Shown in pieces: positions 46,012 to 55,624 of a DNA stretch of 55,624 nt. Every line of letters starts with the position of its first letter. The first letter of the stretch is position 1. The notes beneath the pieces are model-generated. The model made no database searches. It worked only from the letters and a program-made list of their open reading frames with translations, and was not told the DNA's origin. The stretch is taken from positions 1 through 55,624 of the forward strand of contig NZ_BJZO01000016.1 in NCBI RefSeq assembly GCF_007992075.1, in the 5' to 3' direction. Source of the DNA: Pararhodospirillum oryzae. Its GTDB lineage: Bacteria > Pseudomonadota > Alphaproteobacteria > Rhodospirillales > Rhodospirillaceae. The position numbers and the translations under genes were made by a program.

Positions 46012-48206
46012 CCGGCATCCCCGACTTTTCCCGTATCGACCTGGATGGCGGTGCCGCCGCCGGCGGGGCCGAGGCGTGGACGGCCCGTTTTGCCGCCGCC
46101 ACCGGATCGGACCCCCAGGCCCAGGCGTGGGAAACCCCCGAACACCTGAACGTGCGCCCGCTCTATCACGCCGCCGATCTGGCCGGGCTTGATTTCCTGG
46201 ATACCTGGCCGGGTCTGGCCCCGTTCCTGCGCGGGCCGTATCCCAGCATGTACGTGAACCAGCCGTGGACCGTGCGCCAGTACGCGGGCTTCTCCACGGC
46301 GCAGGAATCCAACGCCTTTTACCGCCGCAACCTGGCGGCCGGGCAAAAGGGCCTGTCGGTGGCCTTCGACCTCGCCACCCACCGGGGCTATGATTCCGAT
46401 CACCCGCGCGTGGCCGGCGACGTGGGCATGGCCGGCGTGGCCATCGACAGCATTCTGGACATGCGCACCTTGTTCGACGGGATCCCGCTCGACAAAATGA
46501 GCGTGTCCATGACCATGAACGGCGCCGTTTTGCCGATCATGGCCTTGTTCATCCTCGCGGGCGAGGAGCAGGGCGTCAGCCCCAAGGATCTTTCGGGAAC
46601 GATCCAGAACGATATCCTGAAAGAGTTCATGGTGCGGAACACCTACATTTATCCGCCCGAACCCTCGATGAAGATCATCAGCGACATTTTTGCGTACACC
46701 TCGCAAAACATGCCGCGCTTCAACTCGATTTCGATTTCCGGCTATCACATGCAAGAAGCCGGCGCGACCGCCGACCTGGAACTGGCCTACACCCTGGCCG
46801 ACGGCGTGGACTACGCCCGCGCCGGCATGGCGGCGGGCCTCGACATCGATGCCTTCGCGCCGCGCCTGTCGTTCTTCTGGGCGATCGGCATGAACTTCTA
46901 CATGGAAGTGGCCAAGATGCGCGCCGCGCGTCTGCTGTGGGCCAAGCTGATTCACCAGTTCAATCCCAAGAACAGCAAGTCGTTGTCGCTGCGCACCCAC
47001 TGCCAGACCTCGGGCTGGTCGTTGACCGCGCAAGACGTGTTCAACAACGTGACCCGCACCTGCATCGAGGCGATGGCGGCGACCCAGGGGCATACCCAGT
47101 CGCTGCACACCAACGCCCTGGACGAGGCGCTGGCCCTGCCCACCGACTTCTCGGCCCGCATCGCGCGCAACACCCAGCTGTTCTTGCAGCAGGAATCGGG
47201 CACCACCCGCGTGATCGATCCCTGGGGCGGCAGCTATTACGTGGAACGCCTGACCCACGATCTGGCCGCCCGCGCCTGGGAGCATATCCAGGAAGTCGAG
47301 CAAAGCGGCGGCATGGCCAAGGCCATCGAAACCGGCATCCCCAAGATGCGCATCGAGGAAGCGGCGGCCCGCACCCAGGCACGCATCGACGCCGGCCGGC
47401 AGACCGTGGTGGGCGTCAACAAGTATCAGGTGGAATCCGACGCCGCGATCGAGGTGCTGAAGGTCGAAAACGCCGCCGTGCGCCGCCAGCAGATCGCCCA
47501 GCTGGAGCGTCTGCGGGCCGAACGCAACGCGGTCGACGTCGAACAGAAGCTGCACGCGCTCACCCGCGCCGCTGAATCCGGCGAAGGCAACCTGCTGGCC
47601 CTGGCCGTGGACGCGGCCCGCGCCCGGGCCTCGGTGGGCGAAATCTCGGACGCGCTGGAAAAGGTCTACGGTCGCCACAAGGCCGAGATCCGCGCGATTT
47701 CCGGCGTGTATAGCGCGGAGGTGGGCACCATGGGCGGCGCGGTTGACCGGGTGAAGAAGCAAGTCACCGAGTTCGAAGCCAACGACGGCCGCCGGCCGCG
47801 CATCCTCATCGCCAAGATGGGCCAGGATGGCCACGATCGCGGCCAGAAGGTGATCGCCACCGCGTTCGCCGACCTGGGCTTCGACGTGGATATCGGCTCG
47901 CTGTTCCAAACGCCCGAGGAAACGGCGCGCCAGGCGGTGGAAAACGACGTCCACGTGGTTGGCGCCTCGTCGCTGGCCGCCGGGCACCTGACCTTGGTGC
48001 CGCAGTTGCGGGCCGAGCTGGCCAAGCTGGGCCGCGAGGACATCCTGGTCGTGGTCGGCGGCGTGATCCCGCCCCAGGACTTCGACGCCCTGCGCGAGGC
48101 CGGCGCCGTTGCCATCTTCCCGCCCGGCACCAACATCGCCGAAGCGGCCAGCGACCTGCTGGCCCAGTTGAACCTGGCCCTGGGCTACGCGCCGAAAGCG
48201 GCGTAA
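46008..48206 (+). CDS. mutB: Methylmalonyl-CoA mutase, large (alpha) subunit
   Basis: 732 residues. It carries out the B12-dependent rearrangement of (R)-methylmalonyl-CoA to succinyl-CoA, the last step of propionate assimilation and a step in related C2/C3 pathways. Substrate-binding [10 protein letters not shown] and [20 protein letters not shown]; barrel motif [30 protein letters not shown]; the cobalamin domain has the lower-ligand DGHDRG (His about 609) and [10 protein letters not shown]. All key residues are intact. ATGA overlap with mutA; meaB follows after 192 bp. Confidence 0.97.
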   Translation: MTGIPDFSRIDLDGGAAAGGAEAWTARFAAATGSDPQAQAWETPEHLNVRPLYHAADLAGLDFLDTWPGLAPFLRGPYPSMYVNQPWTVRQYAGFSTAQESNAFYRRNLAAGQKGLSVAFDLATHRGYDSDHPRVAGDVGMAGVAIDSILDMRTLFDGIPLDKMSVSMTMNGAVLPIMALFILAGEEQGVSPKDLSGTIQNDILKEFMVRNTYIYPPEPSMKIISDIFAYTSQNMPRFNSISISGYHMQEAGATADLELAYTLADGVDYARAGMAAGLDIDAFAPRLSFFWAIGMNFYMEVAKMRAARLLWAKLIHQFNPKNSKSLSLRTHCQTSGWSLTAQDVFNNVTRTCIEAMAATQGHTQSLHTNALDEALALPTDFSARIARNTQLFLQQESGTTRVIDPWGGSYYVERLTHDLAARAWEHIQEVEQSGGMAKAIETGIPKMRIEEAAARTQARIDAGRQTVVGVNKYQVESDAAIEVLKVENAAVRRQQIAQLERLRAERNAVDVEQKLHALTRAAESGEGNLLALAVDAARARASVGEISDALEKVYGRHKAEIRAISGVYSAEVGTMGGAVDRVKKQVTEFEANDGRRPRILIAKMGQDGHDRGQKVIATAFADLGFDVDIGSLFQTPEETARQAVENDVHVVGASSLAAGHLTLVPQLRAELAKLGREDILVVVGGVIPPQDFDALREAGAVAIFPPGTNIAEAASDLLAQLNLALGYAPKAA

Positions 48207-48398
48207 GGCCCTTGCACTCCGGGGGACGGGCGCGACCCGCCCCCCGCCCGGTCTGGGCGGGCCTCGCCGGGCTCCGCCCCCGGCGCCTTGGGCCTCGCCC
48301 TGGCTTCGCCGCCGGCCGCCGTTTCAAGGACCGCGCGCAAGGGCACGCCCCTTGCCCGGGGTGGCCGTTTTTCGTTTCCTCCCCCCTCACGGATCGTC

Positions 48399-49394
48399 AT
48401 GGCTGCTCCCCTTTCCCTCCAGGCCTACGTGGACGGCGTGCGCGCCGGCGATCGGGCCACCCTGGCGCGTGCCATCACCTTGGTGGAAAGCCGCCGTCCC
48501 GACCATCAGGCCCTGGCCCAGACCCTGCTCACCCACCTGCTGCCGTTCTCGGGCCACGCCCACCGCGTCGGCCTCTCCGGCGTGCCCGGGGTGGGCAAAT
48601 CCACGTTCATCGAGGCCCTGGGCTGCCAGCTCACCGCCCAGGGCAGCAAGGTGGCGGTGCTGGCGGTCGATCCGTCGTCGTCGCGCTCCGGCGGCTCGAT
48701 CCTGGGCGACAAAACCCGCATGGAACGCCTGTCGGTGGACCCCAACGCCTTCATCCGCCCCTCGCCCTCGGGCGGGCGCCTGGGCGGCGTGGGCCGCGCC
48801 ACCCGCGAGACCATGATCGTGGTGGAAGCGGCGGGCTACGACGTGGTGCTGGTGGAAACCGTGGGCACCGGCCAGTCGGAAACCCTGGTCGCCGACATGG
48901 TGGACTTTTTCCTTGTGCTGATGCTGCCCGGGGCCGGCGACGAGTTGCAGGGCATCAAGAAGGGCATTCTGGAACTGGCCGACATGATCGCGGTCAACAA
49001 GGCCGACGGCCCCAACCGCGACAAGGCCCGCCTTGCCGTCACCCAATACCGGGCAGCGCTGTCGATCATGACCCCGGCGCATCCTGACTGGACGCCGCCG
49101 GTGGTGTCGTGCGCCGGCCTGTCGGGCGCCGGCCTCCCCGAGCTGTGGGACATGGTGCGCGAACACCGCACCCGCATGGAAGCCAACGGCGCCCTTGCCG
49201 CCCGCCGCCGCGCCCAGCAAGTGGATTGGATGTGGGCCATGGTCGAGGACCGCCTGAAGGACGCCGTGCGCGCCCACCCGGATGTGCGGGCCCTGCTCCC
49301 CACCCTGTCGCAAGGCGTGGTTTCCGGCACCACCACCGCCACCCTGGCCGCCACCCGCATCCTGGAAGCCTTCGGCGTCACGGCGGAAGGGTAA
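48399..49394 (+). CDS. meaB: Methylmalonyl-CoA mutase-associated GTPase MeaB
   Basis: 331 residues, G3E-type GTPase that guards and reloads the B12 cofactor of MutAB. P-loop GVPGVGKST, VDPSSSRSGGSILGDKTRME, FIRPSPSGGRLGGVGRATRE, ETVGTGQSE and NKADGPNRD (base recognition NKAD). The start at 48399 (MAAPLSLQAYVDGV) removes a low-complexity leader present in longer readings. It lies 192 bp downstream of mutB in the same direction, across a GC-rich hairpin-forming spacer, and probably belongs to the mut operon. Confidence 0.95.
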   Translation: MAAPLSLQAYVDGVRAGDRATLARAITLVESRRPDHQALAQTLLTHLLPFSGHAHRVGLSGVPGVGKSTFIEALGCQLTAQGSKVAVLAVDPSSSRSGGSILGDKTRMERLSVDPNAFIRPSPSGGRLGGVGRATRETMIVVEAAGYDVVLVETVGTGQSETLVADMVDFFLVLMLPGAGDELQGIKKGILELADMIAVNKADGPNRDKARLAVTQYRAALSIMTPAHPDWTPPVVSCAGLSGAGLPELWDMVREHRTRMEANGALAARRRAQQVDWMWAMVEDRLKDAVRAHPDVRALLPTLSQGVVSGTTTATLAATRILEAFGVTAEG

Positions 49395-49399
49395 GGGGC

Positions 49400-49422
49400 G
49401 GCCGGATCCGCGAGGTCCGGCC
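49400..49422 (+). terminator. Possible hairpin terminator after meaB
   Basis: Stem ggccgga / tccggcc with a 9-nt loop, five bp after the meaB stop; only a short T-containing tail (ttcg). Weak. Confidence 0.4.
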
Positions 49423-49506
49423 TTCGCCCGGGCGAGAGGCGTCCCGCCCCTCGCGCTCCCGAGCCCGGGGCCTCGGCCCCGGGACCCGGGAAGCCGGGCC
49501 CCTCCC

Positions 49507-51312
49507 CTACTGCCCCCGGATCTGCAAGACGTGCTGCTGGCCCAGGAAAAGGTCGCGCGACAGGGTATCGACCTTGTCGAGCCACGCCTGTTCGGCCAAA
49601 CAGGTTTCCGACAACACGGGCGGGCGGCACACGTGCACGGTGCCGTCGGAATCCAGGGCCACGTGGAGCCCGGGCAAGGGGCGCAGCGCCACGCCGTCGG
49701 GCGGGCGGGTGAGGGCCAGCGGGGCCGAGGCGTCGAGACCGAGCAGGGAAAGGACGAGGCCCGGCACCTGGTACAAGGGCAGCGCGCCCACGGGCAGCGG
49801 CCCACGCGAGCCATCGATGATCAGCAAGGGCGTGGCGACCAGATCGCGGAACATGCGGTCGTCGAACTCGGCGCGGTCGGCCGCCAGAACCCCGGACGCC
49901 TGATAGGCCTGGAAATCCGGGCCCAGGTACGGCAGGTGATCGCCAAACGCCACCACCAGGGTTTCGGGATCACGGGCGTAGACCTCTTCCAGAAAGGCCA
50001 TGAACGCCCGGGATTTTTCGTAAACGGTATTGGCGTAGCGCTCGACCAGTTCGTCGCCGCCGGCCGCGCGCACAACCCGGGGCGTGGCGTCGTTGAGCGG
50101 AAAATCCAGGTGGCCGAACAAGGTAAGGATATAGGTGAACGTAGGCGTGCCGGACTCGCGCATCGGCCGCAAGGTGTCAAGGACCTGACGGTACAACGAG
50201 GCATCGCTCAGGTAATCGCCGTGCATGTCGTCCAGCACGAAATCATCGCGTGAACGGTAGGCGTTGAAGCCCACCCGGTCGTAGGCGTTCACCCGGTTCC
50301 AGAACACGGGGATGTTGGGGTGCGACGCGGTGGCGGCGTAGCCGGCCTCGCTCAGCAGACGGGGGAGGCACGGCACCTTGTTATGCAGCCGGGTTTCGAA
50401 AAACACCGTGTCCTCGGCGATGGGAAACCCGCACAGGGCCTCGAACTCGGAATTGGCGGTATAGCCGCCAAACACGGGCACCAGGGCCTGCGAGTGTCCG
50501 GCCGCCTCCCACAATGCCCGGAAGCGTTCGTCCAGGGGATCGCGGCTCAGCCCCGCGTTCTTCAGCACCGAGGGATCCCAGAAGGATTCCAGCACGACCA
50601 TGACCACGGGGCGCGACGGGGCCTGGGCCTGGAACGCGGGTTCGGAGGAATGGGCGCTGACCACGTTGGAATGCAAGAAGGCCTGGGCCGTGCGCACGGC
50701 CTCCCAGCGAGGGGGCGGGCTCAGGTGGGCCAGGTGACGCGCGGTTTCCTGGGCCATGTGCAACAGCGGCCCCCGGCTTTCGTAGTTGGTGCGCTGGTCC
50801 CACACGATGTTGCCCAGCAGGTCATCAAGCGCGCCCACCGTGGCCTTGGGGCTCGCCACCACCGGCAGGGCAACGAGGCACAAGGCGACCAGCCCGGCCC
50901 GGGCGCGGCGCCCGCGAAAGGTCAGGGCGCGGGCCCCGACCAGCCCCAGAATGCCCACGAACACAGCCGCCAGGGCCAGCCGCTGGTTATCAAGGATCAG
51001 CACCAGCGAACGCAGGGCATAAAGATCGTCGGGCATGATCGGCCCGCCAAGAATGCGGATCTTGAGGGCGTTGCCCCCGTGCAGGGCCAGCAACAGCACG
51101 GCGGCCAGCCCCACGAACCATACCCGCGAGCGCGCGAGCAGCAGCGCCGGCGCGGCCAGCGCCAGGGTCAGCCCCAGATCCCGGATCAGGGCCCCGCGCC
51201 ACAAGGCCACCCCCAGAACGCTGTCAATCCCCGCTTGCAACACAAGGTAAATCACCGCGATCGCGGCCAGGGGACCAAGAAACCGCGCGACCGGACGCCA
51301 GGAAAAGGACAT
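49507..51312 (-). CDS. LtaS-like membrane sulfatase/phosphoglycerol transferase
   Basis: 601 residues. About five N-terminal transmembrane helices (residues 10-170), then a large periplasmic alkaline-phosphatase/sulfatase-fold domain. Catalytic marks: VVMVVLESFWDPS for the first metal, a Thr nucleophile in FGGYTANSEFEAL, and the metal-binding FGDHLPYLG. In Gram-negatives such proteins add phosphoglycerol or phosphoethanolamine to envelope glycans (OpgB-type) or act on other polar lipids. Convergent with meaB. Substrate unknown. Confidence 0.82.
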   Translation of the reverse strand: MSFSWRPVARFLGPLAAIAVIYLVLQAGIDSVLGVALWRGALIRDLGLTLALAAPALLLARSRVWFVGLAAVLLLALHGGNALKIRILGGPIMPDDLYALRSLVLILDNQRLALAAVFVGILGLVGARALTFRGRRARAGLVALCLVALPVVASPKATVGALDDLLGNIVWDQRTNYESRGPLLHMAQETARHLAHLSPPPRWEAVRTAQAFLHSNVVSAHSSEPAFQAQAPSRPVVMVVLESFWDPSVLKNAGLSRDPLDERFRALWEAAGHSQALVPVFGGYTANSEFEALCGFPIAEDTVFFETRLHNKVPCLPRLLSEAGYAATASHPNIPVFWNRVNAYDRVGFNAYRSRDDFVLDDMHGDYLSDASLYRQVLDTLRPMRESGTPTFTYILTLFGHLDFPLNDATPRVVRAAGGDELVERYANTVYEKSRAFMAFLEEVYARDPETLVVAFGDHLPYLGPDFQAYQASGVLAADRAEFDDRMFRDLVATPLLIIDGSRGPLPVGALPLYQVPGLVLSLLGLDASAPLALTRPPDGVALRPLPGLHVALDSDGTVHVCRPPVLSETCLAEQAWLDKVDTLSRDLFLGQQHVLQIRGQ

Positions 51313-51717
51313 TAGTACCCCTCTGTTGTTCGTAAAAACACCTGAGCGCGTTCCCGGACCGCCGGCGCTGATCGCCCTTGCCCCGATATCCGCAACTCGG
51401 TACCCATTTGAATATTACAGAAGTATGACGCCCCGACCATACGCCACCCCGCGCCCCCAGGATAGCGGGGAAAGCCATCACGCCATGGCAATCGAGTGAA
51501 CCGATTGTCATGGCGTTTGTCCGATGCCCTCAAGCGTTGGGCGCGCACTCCGTGCGCTTGACTCATGCGGCAGGGGCCGCGCGCCGCCGTCGCGGCGTTG
51601 AGGACCCCTCTTTCAAGGGCATCCAGGGCTTCACCCGAGTGCCCTGGCCACCACCCTTGCGTGCGCCTTCCCGGCGTTGATTGACAAGCCTCCGGGGGGC
51701 GGGCACAGTGGGGGCTT
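51313..51717. other. Gene-free region between the LtaS-like gene and the TPP riboswitch
   Basis: About 400 bp with no credible gene. It should carry the minus-strand promoter of the LtaS-like gene (an AT-rich stretch near 51405-51430) and the promoter of the thi operon. No clear motif was identified. Confidence 0.5.
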
Positions 51718-51820
51718 CACCAGGGGCGTCCCGCCAAGGGGCTGAGAGTCTGCTGGGCCGAAAGGCAGCGCAGCGACCCGTTGAACCTGATCCAGTTCAT
51801 ACTGGCGTAGGGACGGTGCG
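51718..51820 (+). promoter_or_regulatory. TPP riboswitch (THI element)
   Basis: Conserved elements in order: caggggcgtcc, gggctgagag, the variable gctgggccgaaaggcagc arm, gacccgttgaacctgatcc, and the closing actggcgtagggacggtg. It lies 115 bp before thiC on the same strand. TPP binding should lower expression of thiC and the genes after it. The spacer has a T-rich stretch (ttggtttttccccg) but no clean terminator, so control at ribosome access is also possible. Confidence 0.95.
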
Positions 51821-51931
51821 GACGCTGGCGGGCCTGATGCCCTTTGTTTTCTGGCTGGTGTCCTTGGTTTTTCCCCGTCTTCCTCCCGTCCGAAACTGGG
51901 TCTCCCATGCCTCGCCAGCAAGGAGCCTTGA

Positions 51932-53821
<1,890 letters not shown>

Positions 53822-53825
53822 GGCC

Positions 53826-54644
53826 ATGACGCCCCCATCCCTTCTGCTCGCCCGGCTGCGCGACACCGCGCCCCTGGTGCAGTGCATCACCAACTACGTG
53901 GCCATGAACATCACCGCGAACGTGCTGCTGGCGGCCGGGGCCTCGCCGGCCATGGTCCACGCGACCGAGGAAGCGGGCGAGTTCGCGGCCCTGGCCGGCG
54001 CGACCCTGATTAATATCGGCACCCTTTCCGCCGACTGGCGCGAGGGAATGCACCGGGCGGCCGAGTCCGCGCGGGCCCACGGCAAGCCCTGGGTGCTGGA
54101 TCCGGTGGCCCACCAGGCGACCACCTTCCGACGCGCGACGGTGGCCGGGCTGCTGGCCTTGCACCCCACCCTCATCCGGGGCAACGCCTCGGAAATCATC
54201 GCGTTGGGAGGGGGCAGCAGCCAGGGCCAGGGCGTGGACAGCGGCGACCCGGTGGAACACGCCGCCGCCCTGGCCCGCGCGGTGGCCCGCCAGCACGGCG
54301 CGGTGGTGGCCGTGACCGGCGCGGTGGATTACGTGAGCGATGGCACCCGCGCCGCCTGGGTGGCCGGGGGCTCGCCCCTGATGCCCCGGGTCACGGCGCT
54401 GGGCTGCGCGCTCTCCGCCCTGTGCGCCGCTTTCGCCGCCGTGGCCCCGCGCGAGCCGTTCGCGGCCACGGTGGCGGCGCTGGCGCTGTTTGGCGCCGCC
54501 GGCCGGATCGCCCACGAAGCCGCCGCCGGCCCGGGCTCGTTCGCCGTTGCGTTCCTCGACGCCCTGCCCGGCGTGAACGGCGCGGCCCTCGATGCCCTGG
54601 TGACATATGAAAACGCCTCCCTCGCGGCCCCCGACCAGCCGTGA
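53826..54644 (+). CDS. thiM: Hydroxyethylthiazole kinase
   Basis: 272 residues. It phosphorylates the thiazole alcohol THZ in the thiamine salvage route. Marks: PLVQCITNYVAMNITANVLLAAGASPAM, GTLSADWREGM, WVLDPVAHQATTFR, LIRGNASEIIALGG and AVTGAVDYVSDG with the catalytic VTALGCALSALCAAFAA. Starts 4 bp after thiC. Its stop overlaps the GTG start of the thiE remnant (GTGA at 54641). Confidence 0.94.
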   Translation: MTPPSLLLARLRDTAPLVQCITNYVAMNITANVLLAAGASPAMVHATEEAGEFAALAGATLINIGTLSADWREGMHRAAESARAHGKPWVLDPVAHQATTFRRATVAGLLALHPTLIRGNASEIIALGGGSSQGQGVDSGDPVEHAAALARAVARQHGAVVAVTGAVDYVSDGTRAAWVAGGSPLMPRVTALGCALSALCAAFAAVAPREPFAATVAALALFGAAGRIAHEAAAGPGSFAVAFLDALPGVNGAALDALVTYENASLAAPDQP

Positions 54645-54837
54645 ACCCGATCGATCTTTCGCTTTATCTGGTGCTTGATCCCGACTTATGCCGCCGGCAC
54701 TCGATGGTGGAAACGGCGGTGCGGGCCGTGGCCGGGGGGTGGCGGTTGTCTCGGCCCTGTGCGGCCAGCCCGACCCGGAAGCCGCCGCCCGCGCCTTCCA
54801 CGACGCCCTCGCCCACGCCCGGACTACTCCGCGATAG
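54641..54837 (+). pseudogene. thiE: thiE remnant with internal deletion and frameshift
   Basis: The first ~33 codons from GTG 54641 (MNPIDLSLYLVLDPDLCRRH, then MVETAVRAVAGG) are a good ThiE N-terminus. At the G-rich run near 54735-54742 the ThiE reading jumps to another frame and continues as GVAVVSALCGQPDPEAAARA to the stop at 54835-54837, which is a ThiE C-terminus. Roughly 140 central codons, including the pyrophosphate and thiazole-phosphate sites, are missing. The product cannot be active thiamine-phosphate synthase. GGGGTGG-type similarity at both ends suggests recombination between short repeats. Confidence 0.88.
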
Positions 54838-54925
54838 GGGAGCCCGACGGACACAAGAAAGGCGCGCGACTCCCCTGATTCCCTGGTAGATTGAAAGTCA
54901 CGCTTTCGGACGGGGGAACGCGCGG

Positions 54926-55624
54926 GTGGCACACTGGCGATGCGCGCCGGCGGAAGGAACCGCCGGGATTCAAGAAACGGTGGCCCGCGCCACGGCCGGC
55001 GACACGGTGGTTCTCGCCCCCGGGATATACGAAGGCGACATCCCCATAGCCCTGTCGGCGGGACTCAGCGTAATCGCCGAGCCGGGGGCGGAAATCCTCC
55101 ACGCCGGCGCCGGCCCGGTCTTCCTGGCCCGGGGCCTTACCGGCGTTCACCTGCGCGACCTCGTTATCCACGCCCGCCGCCCCCAGCCCCCAGGCCCGGA
55201 CGAAGACCCGTTGTGGTCGGCCCTGATTCTGTTGGATAGCGTGACCAACGCCCGGGTTCACGGCGGGCGCCTCACCGGGGGAGGAACACATGCGGCCGGC
55301 GTGCTCTGCCGCCAGGGCACCAACATCGAAATCCGCACCGTCACCGCCTCGGATTTCGCCGGAACGGCCCTCGCCCTTCTCTCCACCACAACCGCAACCG
55401 TGGACGGCAACGACTGCGGCGCGAACAAGGGCAACGGTATCGAGATTGCGCGGGATCCCCGAAGCCCCGATACCCCCGCCACACACACCACCCTCCACGC
55501 CAACACTTGCCACGACAATGACGGGATCGGCATTGCCCTCTTCTCCACCGACACCACCACCCTGGACCGCAACGACTGCGGCGCGAACAAAATCCACGGC
55601 ATCGCGGTGGCGCGGGATTCCAAA
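54926..55624 (+). CDS. Right-handed beta-helix repeat protein (partial, runs off the window)
   Basis: 233 codons are open from GTG 54926 to the window end with no stop. The start reads like the first turn of a NosD/CASH-type beta helix (GIQETVARATAGDTVVLAPG, IYEGDI). Later turns include GVLCRQGTNIEIRTVTASDF and two near-identical modules around NDCGANKGNGIEIARD and NDCGANKIHGIAVARD, spaced 54 residues apart. No signal peptide is seen at this start, and the frame is closed by a stop at 54887, so the true 5' end may have been lost. Enzymatic or adhesive function cannot be told. Confidence 0.75.
   Translation, partial: MAHWRCAPAEGTAGIQETVARATAGDTVVLAPGIYEGDIPIALSAGLSVIAEPGAEILHAGAGPVFLARGLTGVHLRDLVIHARRPQPPGPDEDPLWSALILLDSVTNARVHGGRLTGGGTHAAGVLCRQGTNIEIRTVTASDFAGTALALLSTTTATVDGNDCGANKGNGIEIARDPRSPDTPATHTTLHANTCHDNDGIGIALFSTDTTTLDRNDCGANKIHGIAVARDSK
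55409..55590 (+). repeat. 162-bp spaced direct repeat inside the beta-helix gene
   Basis: The 20-bp block aacgactgcggcgcgaacaa is identical at 55409 and 55571; flanking sequence is also similar. The 162-bp period equals 54 codons, in frame. Confidence 0.85.

Noticed and set aside
54641-54889. An intact 82-residue protein from the thiE start
   Set aside because: After about 33 residues it turns into Pro/Arg-rich frameshifted sequence while the ThiE C-terminus continues in another frame, so this is a broken gene.

Overview
The window is very GC-rich, gene-dense DNA from an alphaproteobacterium. Gene content and codon use point to Rhodospirillales, and a purple non-sulfur relative of Rhodospirillum/Pararhodospirillum is my best guess. 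This is inferred from protein character and operon style (many ATGA stop/start overlaps), not from a marker gene. I saw no rRNA, tRNA, insertion sequence, phage gene or CRISPR array.

Layout. 1-5.7 kb: a 2-aminoethylphosphonate (AEP) uptake operon phnS-phnT-phnU (minus), divergent from the AEP transaminase phnW, which ends in a strong terminator. 5.8-8.3 kb: a TehA/SLAC1-type channel, a YjhX-family small protein and a secreted Cys-rich protein. 8.3-12.3 kb: glmU-glmS (UDP-GlcNAc synthesis), divergent from gph. 12.5-18.65 kb: a cobalamin riboswitch followed by btuB-btuF-btuC-btuD-tonB, a self-contained B12 uptake operon. 18.6-25.4 kb: an MFS carrier, a fatty-acyl-CoA ligase, a PAS/degenerate-GGDEF/EAL protein, an M23 peptidase and a DUF2141 protein. 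25.5-30.1 kb (minus): uppP, a PAS histidine kinase and a second acyl-CoA synthetase. 30.1-34.4 kb: an envelope-glycan module (ChbG/HpnK-like deacetylase; GtrB-, GtrA- and GT39-like proteins). 34.5-37.6 kb: an unusual tryptophanase/tyrosine phenol-lyase relative and a DHA2 drug exporter. 37.8-40.6 kb: an acuR-acuI pair bracketed by three near-identical 194-bp repeats. 40.8-43.7 kb: a cupin, an AraC regulator and a UshA-like nucleotidase. 43.9-49.4 kb: mutA-mutB-meaB (B12-dependent methylmalonyl-CoA mutase and its chaperone). 49.5-51.3 kb: an LtaS-like membrane phosphotransferase/sulfatase. 51.7-54.8 kb: a TPP riboswitch with thiC-thiM and a thiE wrecked by an internal deletion. 54.9 kb to the end: the start of a beta-helix repeat protein.

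How the genes fit together. The B12 uptake operon could supply the cofactor of MutAB, and MeaB protects that enzyme. AcuI would turn acryloyl-CoA into propionyl-CoA, which MutAB finally converts to succinyl-CoA, so several separate loci touch propionate metabolism. PhnSTU with PhnW would import AEP and transaminate it to phosphonoacetaldehyde; no phosphonatase is visible here.

The least explained signal is the three-copy 194-bp repeat around acuRI. The copies are equal in length, differ at only a few positions, carry a promoter-like box and a long GC hairpin, and their changes alter the short encoded peptide. That fits a structured-RNA or mobile-repeat family better than a protein.
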